Of a DNA stretch of 64,000 nt, positions 58,538 to 64,000 are shown piece after piece. The notes under the pieces are model-generated. The model was not told where the DNA came from and ran no database searches. It saw nothing but the letters and a program-made list of their open reading frames with translations. The stretch comes from Nereida sp965655635 (GTDB taxonomy: Bacteria; Pseudomonadota; Alphaproteobacteria; Rhodobacterales; Rhodobacteraceae). The translations under genes and the position numbers were made by a program. The stretch lies in contig NZ_CBFHHE010000006.1 in assembly GCF_965655635.1 (NCBI RefSeq), positions 1 to 64,000 of the forward strand. The letters are read 5' to 3'. Within the stretch, counting starts at the first letter, position 1; every line of letters begins with the position of its first letter.

Positions 58538-60673
58538 ATGTCCCAGCCACTTCCCGATTTTGACACGCCAGTTGAAAGCTTGGACGCCACAAGGGCCGCA
58601 CAGGAAGCCGAAACGCTTTCTCAGGCGTTGGCGCAGGCAAATCAGCAGTATTATCAAGAAGATGCGCCGCAACTGACAGATGCTGAGTTTGACCGGTTGA
58701 AGGCGCGCCTAACAGAAATTGAGGCAGCTTTTCCAGAGTTGCTGAAAAACAGTAGCCCCACGCAGCAAGTTGGTGCAGCCCCTGCGGATGGGTTTGGCAA
58801 AATCACCCATGCGGTCGCAATGCTGTCTTTATCAAATGCGTTCAACGACGAAGATGTTGCAGGATTTGATCAAAGCGTTCGCAAATATCTTGGGCTTGAA
58901 GGCGGAGCCCCGCTTGCTTTCACGTCCGAGCCAAAGATCGACGGGCTTTCGCTCTCTCTGCGCTACGAAGATGGCAAACTTGTTTATGCCGCGACGCGCG
59001 GTGACGGGACGACTGGTGAAAATGTAACCGCCAACGCCCGTACTATTGCAGACATTCCGCAACATCTGACAGGTGCGCCAGAGACCTTGGAGGTGCGCGG
59101 CGAAGTCTACATGAGCCACGAAGACTTCGCGGCCCTGAATGAAAGGCAGTCTGCCCGCGGCGGCAAAGTATTTGCGAACCCGCGTAATGCAGCGGCAGGA
59201 TCGCTGCGCCAGTTGGACCCAAATATTACTAAAAATCGCCCGTTAAGGTTTTTCGCATATGCATGGGGTGAGGTGTCTGCCCCGCTTGCTGCCACTCAAT
59301 TTGCGGCAATCGAATCGCTGTCTGAACTGGGGTTTCAGACCAACCCGCTGACAAAGCGGCATAAAACTGTTGAGGGAATGATTGCCAATTACAACGCAAT
59401 CGCCGAAGCGCGCGCGCAACTGGGCTATGACATTGACGGTGTCGTTTACAAAGTTGATGATCTGGCTTTGCAAGCGCGGTTAGGGTTTCGTTCTACCACG
59501 CCGCGTTGGGCAATTGCCCATAAGTTTTCTGCAGAGCTAGCGTTTACCACTCTTGAGGCGATCGACATCCAAGTGGGGCGGACTGGCGCGCTGTCTCCCG
59601 TGGCGCGACTGACGCCCGTAACGGTTGGCGGTGTTGTGGTATCTAACGCGACCCTGCACAACGAAGATTATATCGCAGGCAAAGACAGTAAAGGCGCTGA
59701 AATCCGAGGGGGCCGCGATATTCGCGTCGGTGATTTCGTTGAAGTCTACCGTGCGGGTGACGTAATCCCAAAAATTCGCGACGTTGATGTGAGCAAACGC
59801 GGTGACACTGCTGCCTCGTTTGAGTTTCCAACATCTTGCCCCGAATGTGGATCGGCTGCAGTGCGCGAAGAAGGCGACGCAGTTCGCCGTTGTACCGGTG
59901 GCATCGTATGCCCGGCCCAAGCCGTTGAAAAGCTTAAGCACTTTGTCAGCCGCGCGGCTTTTGACATTGATGGTCTCGGATCGAAACAAGTTGAGCAATT
60001 CTACAATGACGGTTGGGTCCGTGAGCCGGCGGAAATTTTCACGTTGTGCGCGCGGTTTGGCAGCGGTTTGCAGCAGTTGAAAAACCGTGAAGGGTGGGGC
60101 GAGAAATCTGCCAACGGGTTGTTTGACGCCATCGACCTGCGCCGCTCTGTGCCGCTTAACCGTGTGATTTTTGGCCTTGGCATTCGCCACGTTGGTGAGG
60201 CTGGCGCTAAACTTCTTGCCCAAACATATCTCAGTTGGAATGCGTTCGAGAGCGCGATGTGTGCGGCGTCCGACCCACAAAGTACGGCTTTGGCGGACCT
60301 TTTGAGCATCGATGGTGTGGGCGAGGTGATGGCTCAGTCGGTTGTTTCTACTTTTGCTAACCCTGTTGAGCGCGCCGCAATTGAACGTCTTGTGGCAGAG
60401 CTGAACATTGAGGACATGGCCCAGATTGCGGCCTCAGATAGCCCTGTTGCTGCTAAAATCGTTGTGTTCACCGGCACCCTGACGCGGATGAGCCGCGCAG
60501 AGGCCAAAGCGCAGGCCGAAGACCTGGGCGCCAAAGTGTCGGGTTCTGTGTCTGCAAAAACGGATTTACTTGTTGCAGGCGCGGCAGCAGGTTCAAAGGT
60601 CGCTAAGGCGGAAAAACTGGGCGTAGAGGTTATTGATGAAGACGCTTGGCTTTCCTTGATTGGTCGAGGCTAG
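58538..60673 (+). CDS. ligA: NAD-dependent DNA ligase LigA
   Basis: Seals nicks in replication and repair. The 711-residue protein has an adenylation domain with the active Lys133 in SEPKIDGLSLSL, an OB fold (VGRTGALSPVARLTPV), a zinc finger starting with Cys434 (CPECG, then CTGG and CPAQ), helix-hairpin-helix repeats (LSIDGVGEVMAQSVV) and a C-terminal BRCT domain (about residues 630-711; VFTGTLTRMSRAEAK). The following recG begins four bases after its stop. Confidence 0.97.
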   Translation: MSQPLPDFDTPVESLDATRAAQEAETLSQALAQANQQYYQEDAPQLTDAEFDRLKARLTEIEAAFPELLKNSSPTQQVGAAPADGFGKITHAVAMLSLSNAFNDEDVAGFDQSVRKYLGLEGGAPLAFTSEPKIDGLSLSLRYEDGKLVYAATRGDGTTGENVTANARTIADIPQHLTGAPETLEVRGEVYMSHEDFAALNERQSARGGKVFANPRNAAAGSLRQLDPNITKNRPLRFFAYAWGEVSAPLAATQFAAIESLSELGFQTNPLTKRHKTVEGMIANYNAIAEARAQLGYDIDGVVYKVDDLALQARLGFRSTTPRWAIAHKFSAELAFTTLEAIDIQVGRTGALSPVARLTPVTVGGVVVSNATLHNEDYIAGKDSKGAEIRGGRDIRVGDFVEVYRAGDVIPKIRDVDVSKRGDTAASFEFPTSCPECGSAAVREEGDAVRRCTGGIVCPAQAVEKLKHFVSRAAFDIDGLGSKQVEQFYNDGWVREPAEIFTLCARFGSGLQQLKNREGWGEKSANGLFDAIDLRRSVPLNRVIFGLGIRHVGEAGAKLLAQTYLSWNAFESAMCAASDPQSTALADLLSIDGVGEVMAQSVVSTFANPVERAAIERLVAELNIEDMAQIAASDSPVAAKIVVFTGTLTRMSRAEAKAQAEDLGAKVSGSVSAKTDLLVAGAAAGSKVAKAEKLGVEVIDEDAWLSLIGRG

Positions 60674-60677
60674 GGAA

Positions 60678-62768
60678 TTGGCGGGCCGTCCCGAAATCCT
60701 TTTCCCTTTGTTTGCAGGGCTGGAAACTTTGCAAGGGATCGGGCCAAAGACGTCCAAACTATTTGAGAACCTACACGTTAGCACGCCAAAGGATCTGCTC
60801 TTTACGCTGCCTCACGCCATTGTTGACCGGCGTCTGCGGCCCAGTATTGACGGTGCGCTGATGGGGGATGTGGTCACTGTCGCGGTTCAGGTTGAACAAC
60901 ACAGACCCGCTGCACGCAAAGGCGGCGCGACACGCGTTTTTGTGACTGACGGTCATGTAACGTTCGCATTGGTGTTTTTTCATGCCCATATTCGCTATAT
61001 TGAGGCACAGCTACCAATTGGCGCGCGTCGAATTATTTCAGGAAAAATTGAGTATTTTGATGGACTTGCGCAGATTGTGCATCCAGATCACATGCTCGCA
61101 GAGGCGGATGTGCACGATATCCCGCCGTTTGAACCAGTTTATCCGCTAACAGCGGGGATCACCCCAAAAGTCATGTTGAAAGCCAGCGGATCTGCGTTGT
61201 CTCGTGCACCAAAAGTGGCTGAGTGGATTGATCCAAACCTGAAGCAGCGTGAAAAATGGCCTGATTGGGACGCCGCTCTTTTGGCGGCTCATCGGCCTGC
61301 GGCGCCGTTAGTTGATAGCATGTCTGATCCAGCGCGCTTGCGCTTGGCTTATGATGAAGTGTTTGCCCATCAACTGACCCTTGCATTAGCCCGCTCGACC
61401 GCGCGCGCGGCAAAAGGCCGAAGCAGTGTCGGAACGGGACAGCTGCAAAGCCGTGTGTTGAATAATCTGCCCTATGTGCCGACTGGTGCCCAAAGCCGAG
61501 CAATCGTTGAGATTAAGCAAGATTTGGCTGCGCCGCACCGCATGAACCGACTTTTGCAAGGGGATGTAGGTGCTGGGAAAACGCTTGTGGCGATGCAGGC
61601 TTTGCTGATGGCTGTCGAAGCAGGCGGGCAGGGTGTGATGATGGCGCCGACAGAAATTCTGGCGCGACAACATCTTGAGGGGTTGCAACCTCTGGCCCAG
61701 AGTGCCGGTGTGAATTTGGAATTGCTTACTGGCCGTGACAAAGGCAAAGAGCGCGCGCGCAAACTGGCAGCACTGGCCAGCGGTGAGATCAAAATCTTGG
61801 TCGGCACTCATGCAGTGTTCCAAAAAGACGTTGAGTTTTGCGATCTGCGTCTGGCGGTTGTGGACGAGCAGCACCGGTTTGGTGTGCGTCAACGCATGGA
61901 GCTTGGCGCAAAGGGGCAGGCGGTCGATATGCTGGTGATGACCGCAACGCCGATCCCGCGCACCTTGTCGTTGGCCCACTACGGTGATCTCGATATCTCC
62001 GTGCTTGATGAAAAACCCCCCGGTCGCCAACCGATCAAAACCGCTTTGGTACAAACATCACGGATGGAGGAAGTGGTCAGCCACCTGCGCAGTGCGGTCG
62101 CCAAAGGCCAGCAAGCCTATTGGGTCTGCCCGTTGGTGGAAGAGAGCGAGCAAAGCGATATGACCGCCGCCGAAGAACGGTTTAAACGCCTACGTGCAGA
62201 GTTGGGAGAGGGCGCTGTTGGTCTAGTGCATGGTCAAATGCCGCCTTCTGAGAAAGACGCGGCAATGGCGGATTTCATTGCAGGTAAAACGCAGGTTTTG
62301 GTGGCGACGACCGTTATCGAAGTGGGCGTTAATGTGCCTAACGCGACCATCATGATGATTGAGCGCGCCGAGAATTTCGGGCTTGCCCAGTTGCACCAAT
62401 TACGCGGACGTGTCGGTCGTGGTTCGGGCGCGTCGACGTGTCTGCTTTTGTATCAGGCACCCCTTGGTGAAACGGGGCGCCGCCGTCTCGAGATATTGCG
62501 CGAAACAGAAGACGGGTTTGTCATTGCTGAGGAAGACCTTGCAATGCGCGGTGCGGGGGACATGATTGGCTCTGCACAGTCGGGCTTGCCACGTTTTCGG
62601 ATCGCAGATCCGGACAGGCACAGCGATCTTATGGAGATCGCACAAAAAGATGCGCGTAAACTGTTGTCGGACGATCCTGCGTTAACCTCTGAGCGTGGAA
62701 AAGCTGCCCGTGTTCTTTTGTGGCTCATGGAACAAGATAAAGTAATTCGTTTGATTTCAGTGGGTTAG
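60678..62768 (+). CDS. recG: ATP-dependent DNA helicase RecG
   Basis: Remodels stalled replication forks and branched DNA. About 696 residues: N-terminal wedge/OB domain (LQGIGPKTSKLFENL), then superfamily 2 motifs, with Walker A QGDVGAGKTLVAMQALL, the DEQH box VVDEQHRFGVRQRM, TATPIPRTLSL and the RecG C-terminal signature QLHQLRGRVGRG. The start is probably TTG 60678, eight bases after GAGG and giving the standard AGRPEILFPLF beginning; a TTG at 60660 overlaps ligA. Confidence 0.95.
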   Translation: MAGRPEILFPLFAGLETLQGIGPKTSKLFENLHVSTPKDLLFTLPHAIVDRRLRPSIDGALMGDVVTVAVQVEQHRPAARKGGATRVFVTDGHVTFALVFFHAHIRYIEAQLPIGARRIISGKIEYFDGLAQIVHPDHMLAEADVHDIPPFEPVYPLTAGITPKVMLKASGSALSRAPKVAEWIDPNLKQREKWPDWDAALLAAHRPAAPLVDSMSDPARLRLAYDEVFAHQLTLALARSTARAAKGRSSVGTGQLQSRVLNNLPYVPTGAQSRAIVEIKQDLAAPHRMNRLLQGDVGAGKTLVAMQALLMAVEAGGQGVMMAPTEILARQHLEGLQPLAQSAGVNLELLTGRDKGKERARKLAALASGEIKILVGTHAVFQKDVEFCDLRLAVVDEQHRFGVRQRMELGAKGQAVDMLVMTATPIPRTLSLAHYGDLDISVLDEKPPGRQPIKTALVQTSRMEEVVSHLRSAVAKGQQAYWVCPLVEESEQSDMTAAEERFKRLRAELGEGAVGLVHGQMPPSEKDAAMADFIAGKTQVLVATTVIEVGVNVPNATIMMIERAENFGLAQLHQLRGRVGRGSGASTCLLLYQAPLGETGRRRLEILRETEDGFVIAEEDLAMRGAGDMIGSAQSGLPRFRIADPDRHSDLMEIAQKDARKLLSDDPALTSERGKAARVLLWLMEQDKVIRLISVG

Positions 62769-62876
62769 GTTCGGCCAGAACATTTTGTCCACTTTTGTTC
62801 TTAAAAAGTTCTTTACTTTGGTTAACTCAAATGAGAACAAAGGTGCAACAAACGCTGAGATGCAAAGGAGATACCC

Positions 62877-62999
62877 ATGATTGCTGATGTGAAAAACATT
62901 ATTCGCCGCTCACAAACGACGTTGGTTCAAGACATGTTCACAGTGTCTGCCATTGTAGCAATGACTGTGGCGGCACTTACTTTGCCGGCGTTTATGTAA
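62877..62999 (+). CDS. 40-residue membrane peptide
   Basis: ATG behind AAAGGAG, a near-perfect ribosome binding site. The peptide starts MIADVKNIIRRSQTTLVQDM, a polar amphipathic part, then a hydrophobic span (SAIVAMTVAALTLPAFM). From memory, short peptides with an RSQTTLVQD-like core occur in other roseobacters, but I cannot confirm this. Upstream (about 62795-62840) an imperfect inverted repeat around GTTCTT/GAGAAC may be a control site. The long stretch 62769-63171 holds nothing else. Confidence 0.65.
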   Translation: MIADVKNIIRRSQTTLVQDMFTVSAIVAMTVAALTLPAFM

Positions 63000-63138
63000 A
63001 GACACTGCCTACGATCTATCTTGGTGCGGGTACGATATTTGTCCCCCCAAACAGGTGATATCGCGTTACTGCCTAACGTATTTATCGGATCGCCTCTTCG
63101 ATAAACCAGCCTGCACCACATGTGCCTGATCGTTACTG

Positions 63139-63173
63139 ACCGCTATCTTCTCCCACGAAGGTAGCGGTTTTTT
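63139..63173 (+). terminator. Intrinsic terminator after the 40-residue peptide
   Basis: ACCGCTATCTT and AAGGTAGCGGT pair almost fully (one T-G wobble) with a loop of about eight bases and run into six T. It overlaps the end of the convergent IscU-like gene by two bases. Confidence 0.85.
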
Positions 63174-63624
63174 ATGCGTCCTGAGCATCTGAATCGCCGC
63201 TAAGTGCATCACATGCCGCATCAAGAGAGAGCATAATTGAGGCATGGCGGTTTTTGTAATCTTTGGCCGCGCGCAGAACTTCAAAACCTTCAAAAGGGGC
63301 CTGCGGAACTGGGCCATCCTCTGCCAGCAACCTTGCCAAAGCGTCACGCGTCGCAACAACTTGCGCCGTGCTACGTCCAATAATGTTTTTTGCCACAACA
63401 GAGGCGGCGGCTTGGCCCAAGGCACAGGCTTTCACGTCATGTGCATAATCATGGATGACACCGTCTTCGACCAGCAGATCAACCGTAACGCTTGAACCAC
63501 ACAGCGGGGCGCGGCGTTTGGCGCTGTGGCTTGGTGCATCCAGGCGGCCAACACGCGATAACTCTGTTGTAAGCTGCAAAATCTGCGCAGAATAAATCTT
63601 TATCAGGTCTGCTTCGTTTGACAT
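63172..63624 (-). CDS. IscU/SufU-like Fe-S scaffold-family protein with a reduced ligand set
   Basis: A 150-residue protein of the NifU N-terminal family. It has the first Cys in RRAPLCGSSVTVDL and the second in VKACALGQAAASVV. At the place of the third ligand (usually Lys-Cys-Ala or His-Cys) it reads RHASI, and the Asp after the first Cys is Ser, so two usual ligands are missing. It may not hold a cluster like a normal scaffold. ATG 63624 matches the family start; an earlier ATG at 63651 adds nine residues. It is divergent from hisI. Confidence 0.85.
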   Translation of the reverse strand: MSNEADLIKIYSAQILQLTTELSRVGRLDAPSHSAKRRAPLCGSSVTVDLLVEDGVIHDYAHDVKACALGQAAASVVAKNIIGRSTAQVVATRDALARLLAEDGPVPQAPFEGFEVLRAAKDYKNRHASIMLSLDAACDALSGDSDAQDA

Positions 63625-63693
63625 ATGCGCGAGGCCTTTTGTTTCACTCATCCGACAGATAGGACGGTGGAGGACAGTTGGAAAGGCACTGTG

Positions 63694-64000
63694 ATGAAGT
63701 TTGATCCGAATTCCCTAAAGTTCAACGATGCGGGCTTGTTGCCGGTGATTGCACAGGATGTGGACAGTCATGAGGTTTTGATGCTGGCGTGGATGAACGC
63801 TGAAGCCGTCAGTCGCACGTTGAAAACGGGGCAGGTGACGTATTGGTCTCGCTCGCGCGCCGAGTTTTGGGTAAAGGGCGCCACATCGGGGCACACACAA
63901 GAATTGGTTCAAATGCAGATTGATTGCGACCGCGATTGTATCTTGGTGAGCGTTCGCCAAACCGGTCCGGCCTGTCACACAGGCGCGCGAACGTGCTTTT
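63694..64000 (+). CDS. hisI: Phosphoribosyl-AMP cyclohydrolase (3' end outside window)
   Basis: Opens the purine ring of PR-AMP in histidine synthesis. The visible 102 residues cover most of the single-domain enzyme: VLMLAWMNAEAVSRTLKTG, the YWSRSRAEFWVKG block and the metal-binding DCDRDCILVSV and GPACHTGARTC cysteines. AAAGG lies 8-9 bases before the ATG; a GTG three bases earlier is possible. The reading frame runs off the window. Confidence 0.96.
   Translation, partial: MKFDPNSLKFNDAGLLPVIAQDVDSHEVLMLAWMNAEAVSRTLKTGQVTYWSRSRAEFWVKGATSGHTQELVQMQIDCDRDCILVSVRQTGPACHTGARTCF

Noticed and set aside
1..64000. CRISPR arrays, insertion sequences, toxin-antitoxin or defence islands
   Set aside because: No spaced direct repeats, transposase frames or defence gene motifs were found; gene content is core metabolism and envelope.

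Overview
The window is a dense, mostly housekeeping stretch of an alphaproteobacterial chromosome. The gene set and protein style point to the Roseobacter group of the Rhodobacteraceae: adjacent sciP (DUF1153) and ctrA genes, a split methionine synthase module with a DUF1638 protein, a purC-purS-purQ block, IalB, LpxI instead of LpxH, and RNase E with a long acidic insert. Base composition looks moderate (GC roughly mid-50s by eye), which fits marine roseobacters. I cannot name a genus. I see no insertion sequence, prophage, CRISPR array or rRNA operon.

Layout. 1-1138: 3' part of an EnvZ-like histidine kinase, then a tRNA with a CAU anticodon. 1333-5315: purM-purN, rnd, a lipoprotein and sufE. 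5312-9885 (minus strand): DUF1638, a corrinoid protein, homocysteine methyltransferase and an MprF-like lipid-modifying protein. 10143-15079: purC, purS, purQ and a DctB/DctD-type two-component pair. 15080-18446: RNase E with a 480-base leader. 18472-25277: tusA, ccdA, a hydrolase plus P450 pair whose P450 is frame-disrupted, an aspartic protease, marC and an ABC-F ATPase. 25394-32285: ndk, a TfoX C-terminal protein, a YcbK/L,D-transpeptidase divergent pair, an lpxD-ACP-ketosynthase unit, and ialB. 32774-38376: a DUF853 ATPase gene broken by one in-frame stop, a CNNM/CorC-like membrane protein, xerD, a periplasmic protein and a 51-residue membrane peptide. 38623-43595: aroK-aroB, ssb, a lytic transglycosylase, an AraC-type regulator and miaA. 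43687-55941: the envelope cluster pyrH-frr-uppS-cdsA-dxr-rseP-bamA-skp-fabZ-lpxA-lpxI-lpxB. 55966-64000: mnmA, sciP, ctrA, ligA, recG, a 40-residue peptide, an IscU-like protein and the start of hisI.

Functional groups. Envelope building dominates: isoprenoid and undecaprenyl precursors, phospholipid and lipid A synthesis, outer-membrane protein assembly and peptidoglycan remodelling. Purine synthesis is spread over two blocks. sciP and ctrA are the cell-cycle control genes of this lineage, and a near-consensus CtrA box lies before ctrA. The B12-dependent methionine genes form one minus-strand group, with a strong terminator-like hairpin inserted just before the DUF1638 gene.

The points most worth checking are: a Ser-to-Pro change at the receiver switch position of CtrA; loss of the GAFTGA loop in the DctD-type regulator; the dedicated ACP-ketosynthase pair coupled to lpxD; two damaged genes (P450 and DUF853); and three small membrane-peptide genes with good ribosome binding sites. 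Nothing in the window is clearly a wholly new defence or mobile system.
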